Shown piece after piece: positions 24,549 through 33,022 of a stretch of DNA of 56,511 bases. Source of the DNA: Phenylobacterium sp. (GTDB lineage Bacteria > Pseudomonadota > Alphaproteobacteria > Caulobacterales > Caulobacteraceae); NCBI RefSeq assembly GCF_030646615.1, contig NZ_JAUSLG010000088.1, forward strand, positions 1-56,511, read 5' to 3'. The first letter of the stretch is position 1, and every line of letters starts with the position of its first letter. The notes below the pieces were generated by a model. The model saw only the letters and a program-made list of their open reading frames with translations. It did not search any database and was not told the DNA's origin. Made by a program: the position numbers and the translations under genes.

Positions 24549-24650
24549 GGCGGTCCTTGGGGTCGTGGGGTGGTCACGTGAAGCAGCGCGCCCCCGAAGG
24601 GACGCGCCTGGCGGGCTTCATTTGCGATCCCGTGGTCGGGATCGACAAAG

Positions 24651-25046
24651 CTAGTGTCGGCCGGCCGAACGGCCAGCCAGGAAAGCGCTGAGCGCCGCCG
24701 CGATCACCTTGGGGTTCTTGACCGCAAGGGTTCCCGCGGTCAGCACCGCCAGAAGACCCGCAGCGCCGGCGGCGAGGGGATGCTGGCGGGCCAGGTCAAA
24801 CGCCCGGGCGGTGAGGCTGTCGTCCTCGTGCAGAACGGGCAGGGTCGGACCCTTCCCCCGAACGGCGAAAACGGCGACCACCAGCAGCAGGCCGGTCACC
24901 AGGGCTAGGACGCCCGCGGCCCCGGCCGGCCCGATCGGACCTGCCAGCAGCGCAAACAGGGCGAACCCCGCCGCCCCGACGCAGAGCATGGTCAGCGCCC
25001 AGATGGCGGCCAGGCCGATGACGGCGGTGAGCGCCTTTTCAATCAA
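24651..25046 (-). CDS. small membrane protein with holin-like topology
   Basis: 131 residues with two strong membrane segments near the N-terminus (about 8-60), a short loop, and a third hydrophobic stretch (LAAGAAGLLAVLTAGTLAV) before a basic tail. It resembles the phage holin family DUF1469-type proteins that commonly follow DUF883 genes, though the match is by pattern only. It overlaps the DUF883 gene by ATGA and so should share its EcfG-type promoter. Confidence 0.72.
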   Translation of the reverse strand: MIEKALTAVIGLAAIWALTMLCVGAAGFALFALLAGPIGPAGAAGVLALVTGLLLVVAVFAVRGKGPTLPVLHEDDSLTARAFDLARQHPLAAGAAGLLAVLTAGTLAVKNPKVIAAALSAFLAGRSAGRH

Positions 25047-25360
25047 CGGCGACCGCCGGCGAGCAGAAGGCCGATCACCACGCCCACGCCGACAGCCACG
25101 CCCGTGGCAGCCAGGGGACGTTCGCGCACGTGTTCGACCACGTAGCGCTGAGCTTCTTCCATCTGCTCGCCCGCCGTGTCGGCATAGGCGCGCGATTGGG
25201 CGCGAATCTGTTCGACGCCCTCCTGGACCGCCCGTTCGAAGTGCTTGGCGGCGTCGCGGAAGGTGCGCTGAGCGTCGTCAGCAAGCACCTGGGCGGAGGT
25301 GGCCGCGGAGCTGGCGGCCGCCTTGGCTTCGCTCGTGGCTCGGTCGGCAGCATTCGTCAT
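25043..25360 (-). CDS. DUF883 (ElaB/YqjD-like) membrane-anchored protein
   Basis: 105 residues from the ATG at 25360. A long amphipathic, Ala/Gln-rich helical region (about 10-75) is followed by ERPLAATGVAVGVGVVIGLLLAGGRR, the C-terminal anchor typical of DUF883. E. coli relatives YqjD and ElaB bind ribosomes at the inner membrane in stationary phase. An exact EcfG-type promoter is about 55 bases upstream, and the holin-like gene is coupled downstream. Confidence 0.85.
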   Translation of the reverse strand: MTNAADRATSEAKAAASSAATSAQVLADDAQRTFRDAAKHFERAVQEGVEQIRAQSRAYADTAGEQMEEAQRYVVEHVRERPLAATGVAVGVGVVIGLLLAGGRR

Positions 25361-25414
25361 GAAGGTTCTCCACAGGTTCGAGGTCCCCGCACGCCTCGCA
25401 CAGGGCTCTGCCTG

Positions 25415-25440
25415 AACGTGACATAGGCCAGGGCGGTTCC
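25415..25440 (-). promoter_or_regulatory. EcfG-type promoter of the DUF883 operon
   Basis: Leftward GGAAC (25440-25436), 17 bases, CGTT (25418-25415). Exact match. Confidence 0.83.
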
Positions 25441-25526
25441 CGGTTCCAGGCCACCCTGCGGCAAAACTTCGCAATACCTCCACAGTTCCTGTCGCTTCGG
25501 CACAATCCCGGCGCTAGGGTCGATGG

Positions 25527-26951
25527 ATGGTCGCAGACGCAAGGCGCGCTCGCCTGGATATCGAGCACCTCGAACTGGCTCTCCAGGCCGCAGGCCTCGG
25601 GGAATTCCAGTACGATGTGCCCGGTGATTTCTATGTGATCAGCGAGCGCATGGCCGCCATCACCGGCGGCGAGGCCGGCTATCTGCCGGCCGAGGGCGGC
25701 AAGGCGCTGTGGCCGCGCATCCATCCCGATGACTTCGAAGAGACCCTTCGTCAGATCCGCGCCGGGTTCGACGCTCATGACCGCTACGAGATCGAGTGCC
25801 GCGCCGCGCCGCGCCCGGGCCAGCCTCAGGTCTGGCTGCGAGTCGTGGGCCAGAGGATTCGCGACCCCAGCGGTGAGGTCCAGGGGGTTATCGGCATTGT
25901 CGAGGACATCACGAGCCGCAAGATCGAGGAGGGTCAGCGCCAGGCCCTGATGGCCGAGATCGACCACCGGGTGAAGAATGTCCTGGCCACGGTCCAGGCG
26001 CTGGCGGTTCAGACGGCGCGACGGACCTCGTCGATGGGCAGCTTCCTGCAGGCCTTTTCGGGCCGGCTGAAGTCCATGGGGTCGGCCAATGAGCTGCTGA
26101 CGGCGGCCCGGTGGCGCGGCGCGGCCATCGATCATCTGGCGGCCGCCGAGCTGGGGGGCCTGGCGCCGGGCCAGACGCGGTGGGAGGGGCCAGACCTGTT
26201 CCTCACGCCGCGGGCGGCCAACGCCCTGTCCCTGGCCTTCCACGAACTGGCCACCAACGCCCTGAAATATGGCGCCCTGTCGGTGGAGACCGGCCAGGTC
26301 CTGGTGTCCTGGAGGACGACGCCGAACGGCGGCTTCGTCCTCGACTGGACCGAGTCCGGCGGGCCGGTGGCCACGCAGCCGTTGCGGACTGGGTTCGGCG
26401 CCACGCTGCTCAGTCAGGTGACTGGGCGCGAGCTGAATGGGGCCACTTCGCTGGAGTTCCCGCCCACCGGCGCTCGGGCCAGATTCGAGGCGGGCCCAGC
26501 CGCCCTGGTGGCGCGTCCGGACAATGTGCCCGAGGCCCCGACCCGCCGCGCCGCCGAGACCGCCTCTGGACCGGCCGGCCCGGCGAATCTCGCCGGGGCC
26601 CGGGTCCTGATCGTCGAGGACGCAGCTCTGCTGGCCATGGAGCTGGAGACGGGCCTGTCGGAGGCCGGCGCCATCGTCATCGGGCCGGCCTATGAACTGG
26701 AGGAGGCCCTGGCGCTTCTGGACCAGAGGATCGACGCTGCGGTTCTCGACGCCAATCTCAACGGTCTTTCGGTCAGCCCGGTGGCCGATATCCTGGCTGA
26801 GCGCGGCGTGCCCTTCGTCTTCGCCACCGGCTATGGCGACGCCGGCGGCGCGCCGAGCGGCTTTGGGGCGCCGGTGATCCGCAAGCCCTATGACGTGACC
26901 CAGGTCACCGCGGCGGTGGCCGATTTGCTGCGAACCGGCGGCAAGGCTTAG
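25527..26951 (+). CDS. PAS - HWE histidine kinase - receiver protein
   Basis: 474 residues, soluble. A PAS domain (about 12-130) with the PAC motif GVIGIVEDITSRK is followed by an HWE kinase core: His147 in EIDHRVKNVLATVQALA, FHELATNALKYGALS, and the W-x-E signature WTESGG at 274. A C-terminal receiver (about 358-468) has Asp408 (VLDANLNG) and a FATGY motif (FVFATGYGD), the receiver type linked to the general stress response. The kinase lies back to back with an EcfG-controlled operon 8 kb from phyR, so it may feed phosphate into PhyR. That link is inference. Confidence 0.9.
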   Translation: MVADARRARLDIEHLELALQAAGLGEFQYDVPGDFYVISERMAAITGGEAGYLPAEGGKALWPRIHPDDFEETLRQIRAGFDAHDRYEIECRAAPRPGQPQVWLRVVGQRIRDPSGEVQGVIGIVEDITSRKIEEGQRQALMAEIDHRVKNVLATVQALAVQTARRTSSMGSFLQAFSGRLKSMGSANELLTAARWRGAAIDHLAAAELGGLAPGQTRWEGPDLFLTPRAANALSLAFHELATNALKYGALSVETGQVLVSWRTTPNGGFVLDWTESGGPVATQPLRTGFGATLLSQVTGRELNGATSLEFPPTGARARFEAGPAALVARPDNVPEAPTRRAAETASGPAGPANLAGARVLIVEDAALLAMELETGLSEAGAIVIGPAYELEEALALLDQRIDAAVLDANLNGLSVSPVADILAERGVPFVFATGYGDAGGAPSGFGAPVIRKPYDVTQVTAAVADLLRTGGKA

Positions 26952-28156
26952 ATGACGCCCCGCGTTCGGAGATCGCTCAACTCCTGCGGCGACAGCCCAG
27001 CCAGGGCCTGCAGCACCTCATCGGTATGGGCGCCCAAGGGCGGTCCTGGCCAGCGCACCTGGCCCGGGGTCGCCGAGAGCTTGGGGAAGACGTTCTGCAT
27101 CTTCACCTGGCCGAACACCGGGTGATCCAGGGTGACGATGGCCTCCCGGGCGGCGAAGTGCGGGTCGGTCAGCATGTCCGGCGCCCGATAGATGCGGCCG
27201 CAGGGCACGCCTTTTTCCTCCAGGCGCGCCTGGAGGTCGTCCAGGCTGTAGGTCGCCGTCCAGGCGCTGATCAGCGCGTCCAGCTCCCCCTGGCGCTCGC
27301 CGCGGGCGGCATGGGTGGCGAATCGGGGATCTTGCGCCAGGCCGGGCTGGCCCATGACCTCGCAGAGGCGGGCGAAGACCGTGTCGCCATTGCCGCCGAT
27401 CAGGATCATCTCGTCGCCGGCGCAGGGATAGACATTGGACGGCGCGATCCCCGGCAGGACCGAGCCTGAGCGTTCCCGCGCATAGCCGGTGAGGTCGTAT
27501 TCCGTGATCAGGTTCTCCATCACCGCCAGCACGCTCTCATAGAGGGCGGCGTCCACCACCTGGCCGCGGCCGGTGGCGTGCCGCGACTGCAGCGCCATCA
27601 TCACCCCCATGGCCGCATGCATGGCCGCCAGGCTGTCGCCGATGGAGATGCCCGCCCGGGCCGGCGGGCGGTCTGGCTCGCCGGTGATATGGCGCAGGCC
27701 GCCCATGGCCTCGCCGATCAACCCATAGCCGGCCCGGTGCGACAGGGGGCCAGTCTGGCCGAAGCCCGAGACCCGGGCCATGATCAGTCCGGGGTTGGAC
27801 GCCGAGAGCGCCTCATAGGACAGGCCCCACTTTTCCATGGCGCCGGGGCGAAAGTTCTCGATGACGATGTCGGCCGAGGCGATCAGGGTCCGGGCCAGGT
27901 CCTGGCCTTCGGGCTGGCGCAGGTCGAGGCCGACGGACTTCTTGTTGCGGCCGATGACGGGCCACCAGGGCGACTGGCCCTTGGGCAGGCTGCGGCCCCA
28001 CTGGCGCATGGGATCGCCGGTGCGGGGATCCTCCAGCTTGATCACCTCGGCCCCGAAGTCGCCCAGGATCTGACCGCAGAAGGGGCCTGCGATCAGCGAG
28101 CCCATTTCGATGACCCGCAGGCCCGCCAAGGGCCCCTGCGCGGTTGTGTCAGCCAT
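26948..28156 (-). CDS. family III CoA-transferase (CaiB/BaiF)
   Basis: 402 residues from the ATG at 28156 (GGGGAGAG upstream). Family III enzymes move CoA between carboxylic acids through an Asp anhydride. Seen are GLRVIEMGSLIAGPFCGQILGDFGAEVIKLEDP, SVGLDLRQPEGQDLARTL, IVIENFRPGAMEKWGLSYEAL and HAAMGVMMAL. The substrate is not evident. It converges with the HWE kinase gene, whose stop it overlaps by 4 bases. Confidence 0.9.
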   Translation of the reverse strand: MADTTAQGPLAGLRVIEMGSLIAGPFCGQILGDFGAEVIKLEDPRTGDPMRQWGRSLPKGQSPWWPVIGRNKKSVGLDLRQPEGQDLARTLIASADIVIENFRPGAMEKWGLSYEALSASNPGLIMARVSGFGQTGPLSHRAGYGLIGEAMGGLRHITGEPDRPPARAGISIGDSLAAMHAAMGVMMALQSRHATGRGQVVDAALYESVLAVMENLITEYDLTGYARERSGSVLPGIAPSNVYPCAGDEMILIGGNGDTVFARLCEVMGQPGLAQDPRFATHAARGERQGELDALISAWTATYSLDDLQARLEEKGVPCGRIYRAPDMLTDPHFAAREAIVTLDHPVFGQVKMQNVFPKLSATPGQVRWPGPPLGAHTDEVLQALAGLSPQELSDLRTRGVI

Positions 28157-28176
28157 TGGGCTCTCCCCAGTTTCTT

Positions 28177-28201
28177 GGAACAGATCACGAGCGCGTGAGT
28201 T
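28177..28201 (+). promoter_or_regulatory. EcfG-like promoter (one mismatch) of the DUF4142 gene
   Basis: GGAAC (28177-28181), 16 bases, AGTT (28198-28201), 60 bases before the ATG. The -10 differs from CGTT at one base. Confidence 0.55.
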
Positions 28202-28260
28202 GTAGACCCGACGCATCGACAGGTGCGACGCCAGAATTTGTCAACGTCTCAGGAGTTCAC

Positions 28261-28857
28261 ATGACCCGCCACCTGCTTATCGCGGGCGCCGCGATCGCCG
28301 CCCTCTCGCTCGCCGCCTGCGGTCAGCCAGCTGACCGGTCCGCCACCGCCCCGGCCGAAAGCGTGACCCCCGACGCCAACCCCGCCGCCACCGTCCCGAC
28401 CATGGCCGACGAAGCCTCGGCCCCTGACTTCGTCCGCCTGGCCGCCCAGAACGACATGCTGGAGATCCAGTCCTCGCAGATGGCCGTGGAGCGCGCCCAG
28501 AACGCCGAGGTCAAGGCCTTCGCCCAGATGATGGTCGACGCCCACACCAAGACCACGCGGGATCTGAAGACGGCCGTGGAAGCCACCGGCCAGCCGCTCA
28601 CGCCCCCGACCACCGCCGACCAGGAGGTGACCGATGAACTCAACGATCTGCGTGAGACCGCGGCCGCTGACTTCGACAAGGCGTATATCGACCTGCAGGT
28701 GGAGACTCACCAGAAGGCGCTCAACCTGATGCAGCGTTATGCCGGCGATGGCGACATGCCGGGTCTGCAGGCCTTCGCCGCGGCCACCGCGCCGGCCATC
28801 CAGCAGCACCTGGACCAGGCCAAGGCGCTGCAGGACCGCCTGGCCAACGCCACCTAA
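28261..28857 (+). CDS. DUF4142 lipoprotein
   Basis: 198 residues. The lipoprotein signal MTRHLLIAGAAIAALSLAAC is followed by a disordered Ala/Pro/Thr stretch and a helical DUF4142 domain (about 55-195) with FVRLAAQNDMLEIQSSQMA, VKAFAQMMVDAHTKT and AYIDLQVETHQKAL. The domain is ferritin-like in fold; family members are stress-associated envelope proteins of unknown activity. The EcfG-like promoter and its own terminator suggest a single-gene stress unit. Confidence 0.88.
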   Translation: MTRHLLIAGAAIAALSLAACGQPADRSATAPAESVTPDANPAATVPTMADEASAPDFVRLAAQNDMLEIQSSQMAVERAQNAEVKAFAQMMVDAHTKTTRDLKTAVEATGQPLTPPTTADQEVTDELNDLRETAAADFDKAYIDLQVETHQKALNLMQRYAGDGDMPGLQAFAAATAPAIQQHLDQAKALQDRLANAT

Positions 28858-28888
28858 GGCGCCCCGACCCAACGACCGATCGAGATCA

Positions 28889-28919
28889 GGCTCCCGCATC
28901 CCGCGGGAGCCTTTTCTTT
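28889..28919 (+). terminator. terminator of the DUF4142 gene
   Basis: GGCTCCCGC/GCGGGAGCC around a 5-base loop (28889-28911), then TTTTCTTT. Confidence 0.9.
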
Positions 28920-28947
28920 GGCCGGTGGTGGGAGTACGGCCTTGACC

Positions 28948-29628
28948 ATGACCGCATATGTCCTGGCTCCGCCCCCCGTCGTCGCCGTGCCTGTCCTTGG
29001 CGAGGACGGGCAGTTCCCGGTTCGCCGAATTCTCTGCGTGGGGCGCAACTACGCCGCCCACCGTCGGGAGATGGGCGGGGACGACCGCGATCCGCCGTTC
29101 TTCTTCGCCAAGCCGGCCGACGCCCTCGTGCGCCCGGGCGGCGACGTGGCCTATCCGTCGGCCACGGCCGACCTGCATCACGAGATCGAGCTGGTGGTGG
29201 CCCTGGGCGCCGGGGGCGCGGACGTGCCGGTGGACCAGGCGCTCGACCTCGTCTTCGGCTACGGCGTCGGCTTCGACCTGACCCGCCGTGACCTGCAGGC
29301 CGCCGCCAAGGACAAGGGCCACCCCTGGGACGCCTCCAAGGGCTTCGACCAGTCGGCGCCCATCTCGGCCATCCGCCGCTGGAGCGGCCCCGCGCCCCAG
29401 GGCCGCATCGCTGCGACGGTGAACGGACAGCCGCGACAGGACGCCCTGGTGTCCGACATGATCTGGAATGTCGCCGAGATCATCGCCCAGGCCTCGAAGC
29501 TGTGGGCGCTGGCGCCCGGCGACCTGATCTTCACCGGGACGCCTGAGGGCGTCGGTCCCCTCGCCCGCGGCGACCAGGTGGCGGGCGCCGTGGACGGCGT
29601 CGGCGAGCTCAGCTTCAGGGTGCTCTGA
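28948..29628 (+). CDS. FAH-family hydrolase, probably fumarylpyruvate hydrolase
   Basis: 226 residues from the ATG at 28948. FAH-fold enzymes cleave carbon-carbon bonds in diketo acids. The metal ligands lie in LHHEIELVVALG (E-x-E) and GYGVGFDLTRRDLQ (Asp); CVGRNYAAHRREMGGD, PPFFFAKPADALV and GDLIFTGTPEGVGPL are the family hallmarks. The short length and these motifs fit fumarylpyruvate hydrolase (NagK type, gentisate route) better than the longer fumarylacetoacetase. The following isomerase-like gene, 2 bases away, supports a shared ring-cleavage pathway. The gentisate dioxygenase is not in the window. Confidence 0.87.
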   Translation: MTAYVLAPPPVVAVPVLGEDGQFPVRRILCVGRNYAAHRREMGGDDRDPPFFFAKPADALVRPGGDVAYPSATADLHHEIELVVALGAGGADVPVDQALDLVFGYGVGFDLTRRDLQAAAKDKGHPWDASKGFDQSAPISAIRRWSGPAPQGRIAATVNGQPRQDALVSDMIWNVAEIIAQASKLWALAPGDLIFTGTPEGVGPLARGDQVAGAVDGVGELSFRVL

Positions 29629-29630
29629 CC

Positions 29631-30275
29631 ATGGCGTTGACCCTCTACAGTTCCTGGCGGGCCACCGCGCCTTATCGGGTGCGCATCGCCCTGGCGCTCA
29701 AGGGGCTCGCCTACGACTATATCCCGGTCAACCTGCCCAAGGGCGAGCAGCGAACGGCGGCCTATCTGGCGCGCAATCCCCAGGGCCTGACCCCGATGCT
29801 GGTCGAGGGCGAGGCGACCATGACCCAGAGCCTGGCGCTGATGGAATGGCTGGAGGAGACCCACCCCTCGCCGCCCCTGCTGCCGCCCGATCCCGCCGGC
29901 CGCCAGGTGGTTCGCGCCATGGCCGGGATCATCGCCTGCGACATTCACCCGCTCAACAATCTGCGCATCCAGCAGCAACTGGCTGCTCTGGGAGTCGGCG
30001 AGGCCGACCGGCAGGCCTGGGTGGCGCGCTGGATGACCGAGGGTTTCGACGCCCTGGAGCCGATGATCGCCCGCCACGGCCAGGGCTTCGCCTATGGGGC
30101 CGAGCCCGGTCTGGCCGACTGCTGCCTCGTCCCCCAGGTCTATTCGGCCGACCGCTTCGGGGTGGACCTTTCGCCCTATCCGGCCATAAGGGCTGCGGCC
30201 GAACGGGGGCGGGCGCATCCCGCCTTCGCCACGGCCCACCCGGACCAGCAGCCCGACGCGCCTGCGCGGGGTTAG
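29631..30275 (+). CDS. zeta-class GST, maleylpyruvate/maleylacetoacetate isomerase-like
   Basis: 214 residues with a thioredoxin-like N-terminal domain and a helical C-terminal domain. PQGLTPMLVEGEATMTQSLAL (glutathione site) and the zeta-class signature ACDIHPLNNLRI are clear; LADCCLVPQVYSADRF also fits. The active-site loop normally reads Ser-Ser-Cys (or Ser-Gly-Thr in NagL) before YRVRIAL, but here it is WRATAPYRVRIAL, with Ala-Thr-Ala. Activity is therefore less certain. Its neighbour hydrolyses the expected product. Confidence 0.87.
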   Translation: MALTLYSSWRATAPYRVRIALALKGLAYDYIPVNLPKGEQRTAAYLARNPQGLTPMLVEGEATMTQSLALMEWLEETHPSPPLLPPDPAGRQVVRAMAGIIACDIHPLNNLRIQQQLAALGVGEADRQAWVARWMTEGFDALEPMIARHGQGFAYGAEPGLADCCLVPQVYSADRFGVDLSPYPAIRAAAERGRAHPAFATAHPDQQPDAPARG

Positions 30276-30310
30276 GCGCGCCTAAGCGACGTACAGGGAG
30301 GTTCTCACCG

Positions 30311-30922
30311 ATGCTCGACCACCTGAAGGACAACAACCGGGCCTGGGCGCAGGGCAAGCTCGCGGTCGACCCCGGCTTCTTCCAGCGCCTCGTCGGCCAG
30401 CAGAGCCCCGAATATCTGTGGATCGGCTGCGCCGACAGCCGCGTGCCGGCCAATGAGATCGTCGGCCTCGATCCCGGCGAGCTGTTCGTCCACCGCAACG
30501 TGGCCAATCTCGCCCCGCCCCAGGACGCCAACTATCTGTCGGTGCTGCAGTTCGCCGTGGACGTGCTGAAGGTGAAGCACATCATGGTGGTCGGTCACTA
30601 TGGCTGCGGGGGGGTGGTCGCCGCCATCGATGGCCAGCGCCGGGGGCTCGTCGACCATTGGCTGCATCCGATCCGCGAGGTCTACGCCGCCAACCGCGCC
30701 GAGCTCGAGGCCATGGACGAGCATGCCCGCCATGACCGCCTGTGCGAGCTGAACGTCATCCGGCAGGTGCGCAATGTGGCCTCCGACGTCTTCATCCGGG
30801 AAGCCTGGTTGCGGGACCAGCCGATCAGCATCCACGGCTGGGTCTATTCCCTGTCCAACGGCCTGGTGAACGACATGAACGTCACCTGCAGCGGACCCGA
30901 GGACCTGGCCCGGCTCTACTAG
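30311..30922 (+). CDS. beta-class carbonic anhydrase
   Basis: 203 residues. It interconverts carbon dioxide and bicarbonate with zinc. The ligands are Cys40 with the Asp42-Arg44 dyad (WIGCADSRVPANEI), His96 and Cys99 (VVGHYGCGGV). The ATG at 30311 has GGGAGG upstream; an open frame continues further 5' but overlaps the isomerase. Length and the SIHGWVYSLSNGLV motif fit the E. coli Can type. Confidence 0.95.
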   Translation: MLDHLKDNNRAWAQGKLAVDPGFFQRLVGQQSPEYLWIGCADSRVPANEIVGLDPGELFVHRNVANLAPPQDANYLSVLQFAVDVLKVKHIMVVGHYGCGGVVAAIDGQRRGLVDHWLHPIREVYAANRAELEAMDEHARHDRLCELNVIRQVRNVASDVFIREAWLRDQPISIHGWVYSLSNGLVNDMNVTCSGPEDLARLY

Positions 30923-30928
30923 AGATTC

Positions 30929-33022
30929 TCAGCCGCCGCGGATACGCACCTGGGCGCGGGCGGCGCGGCCTTGCCCGTCGACCACATTGAGATCGTAGAA
31001 GCCCGGTCCCTCCGGCCGCCAGAGCACCTGGCCGCTCAAGGGATCGGGGCTGAGCGGCTGGCCGGCCACATACCAGTTCAGCTCCTCGCCACTGGCCGCC
31101 AGGACCAGGCCGCGGGAGCCGGGGCCATAGGCGTCCACCTGCACCACCGCCCCGTCGGGGGGAAAGATCAGGCGCGGGCCTTCGGTGGTCCGGGTCTGAT
31201 CGTCCAGGGCGACCGGCGCGTTGCGGGGGGCGAGCGGCGGCGGGGCGGCGGGCGGGCTCTGCAGCAGGTCGGCGACCTCGAACAGCAAGGGCAGGGCGGC
31301 GTTGCGTCCGGTCAGGCCGGCCCGGGCGCCGCCATCGGCCCGGCCGCTCCAGACCACGATCACGTGGCCGCCGACGACGCCTGCGGCCACGGCGTCGCGA
31401 AAGCCGTAGGAGGTGCCGGTCTTGTAGGCCATCAGCGGCCGGCCTCGGCCCAGAGCCGCGGGGGTCACGCCGGCGGGCGGCGGGGTCTCCCGCAGGATGG
31501 CCAGGACCTCGTCGGCCGCCGTCTGGCTCACCAGCCGCACACCGCGCTGTTCTCGCCGATCGTGGGCTTCGGCCTCGGTCCAGGCCAGAGGCCGCGCCAG
31601 GCCCCCGTCGCCCAGGGCGCCATAGAGCACCGCCATATCCCGCAGGGACACGCCGACGCCGCCCAGCGCGATGGCCAGACCGGCGTCGCGGGTCTCGGAT
31701 CTGGGCCGCCACAGGCGCACGCCAGCGGCCTCCAGCCGGGCCTCGAACGCCGCGGGACCCAGGCGGGCGAGGGTGTCGACGGCCGGCACGTTCAGGGAGT
31801 GGGTCAGGGCTTCCCGGGCGGTGACCTGATCGTGGAAGACCCGGTCGAAATTCTCCGGCTGGTAATCGGCATAGCGCCGCGGCGCATCGGCCATGCGGGT
31901 GTCGGGCGCCGCCAGCCCCTGTTCGAAGGCCATGGCGTAGATGAAGGGCTTCAGGGCCGAGCCGGGGGACCGCCGGGCCCGGGTCATGTCGATCCAGCCG
32001 CCGGCCCGGTCCAGCCCCGCCGACCCCACCGAAGCGCGCACCGCCCGGCCGTCCAGCGCCACGACCATCACCGCCGCGCTGGCCTCCGCCCCCTGGGCGC
32101 GGGCGGCGCGGGCCACCAGGGGTTCGAGCTGTGCCTGCAGGCCCGCATCCAAGGTGGAGACCACCGAGGCCTGATCGGCGCGAGCGGCCCGCGCCAGTTC
32201 GCCGGCCGCGTGCCAGGCGAGCGCCGGAAAGGGGGCGCGGCTAGGCATGGGCTCAGCGCCGGCCTCGGCGGCCTCCACCGGGCTCAGCACGCCGGCCCGC
32301 ACCATCTTGCCCAGCACCTGGGCCCGCGCGCGGCGGGAGGCTTCGGGTCGTCGGTCGGGCCGCCGGGCCTCAGGGGACTGGGGCAGGGCGATCAGCAGGG
32401 CCTGCTGGCCAGGCGTCAGGGTCGAGGGCTCATGGCCGAAATAGGAGAGGCTGGCGGCCCGCACCCCCTCCAGATTGCCGCCATAGGGGGCCAGCGTCAG
32501 ATAGAGGGCGAGGATCTCGCGCTTGGACAGGCGGGCCTCGATCTGCACCGCGCGAATCATCTCCACCAGCTTAGCCGGCACGGTGCGCGGCCGCGGCGTC
32601 AGCAACCGCGCGGTCTGCATGGTGAGCGTCGAGGCGCCGGAGCTGACTTCGCCTGTGATCGCCGCCGAACCCGCAGCGCGGACCACGGCCAAGGGATCGA
32701 CCCCGGGATGGCGCCAGAAGCGGGCGTCCTCCACGGCGATCAGGCGCTCGACGAAGGTCTCATCGGTCCTCGTCAAATCGGCCCGGATACGCCAGCGGCC
32801 ATCCTCCACCGGCAGGGCGCGCAGCCAGGCGCCGCGGCGGTCGAGCGCCACGGGCGAGGCCTGGGCGCCCCGCGACAGGTCCGGCGGCAGGGCGGCGTCC
32901 AGGGCCAGCCCAACCGCCTGCAGCCCCATGGCCACCAGCAGGCCCTGGGTCAGGCGACGGACCACAAGGGGCGAACTCGCCGCCCGCCTGGCCCTCGCCT
33001 TCAGGGACGCCAGACCTGTCAC
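30929..33022 (-). CDS. pbpC: penicillin-binding protein 1C
   Basis: 697 residues: an N-terminal membrane anchor, a GT51 glycosyltransferase domain (about 70-240; VEDARFWRHPGVDP and SGASTLTMQTARLL), a transpeptidase domain with SxxK in PGSALKPFIYAMAF, SLN in LTHSLNVPAVDTL and KTGTSYGFRD, and a C-terminal BiPBP_C domain (about 600-697). It polymerises and cross-links peptidoglycan in the periplasm. It overlaps the alpha-2-macroglobulin gene by ATGA; this pairing is conserved in many Gram-negatives. Confidence 0.95.
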   Translation of the reverse strand: MTGLASLKARARRAASSPLVVRRLTQGLLVAMGLQAVGLALDAALPPDLSRGAQASPVALDRRGAWLRALPVEDGRWRIRADLTRTDETFVERLIAVEDARFWRHPGVDPLAVVRAAGSAAITGEVSSGASTLTMQTARLLTPRPRTVPAKLVEMIRAVQIEARLSKREILALYLTLAPYGGNLEGVRAASLSYFGHEPSTLTPGQQALLIALPQSPEARRPDRRPEASRRARAQVLGKMVRAGVLSPVEAAEAGAEPMPSRAPFPALAWHAAGELARAARADQASVVSTLDAGLQAQLEPLVARAARAQGAEASAAVMVVALDGRAVRASVGSAGLDRAGGWIDMTRARRSPGSALKPFIYAMAFEQGLAAPDTRMADAPRRYADYQPENFDRVFHDQVTAREALTHSLNVPAVDTLARLGPAAFEARLEAAGVRLWRPRSETRDAGLAIALGGVGVSLRDMAVLYGALGDGGLARPLAWTEAEAHDRREQRGVRLVSQTAADEVLAILRETPPPAGVTPAALGRGRPLMAYKTGTSYGFRDAVAAGVVGGHVIVVWSGRADGGARAGLTGRNAALPLLFEVADLLQSPPAAPPPLAPRNAPVALDDQTRTTEGPRLIFPPDGAVVQVDAYGPGSRGLVLAASGEELNWYVAGQPLSPDPLSGQVLWRPEGPGFYDLNVVDGQGRAARAQVRIRGG

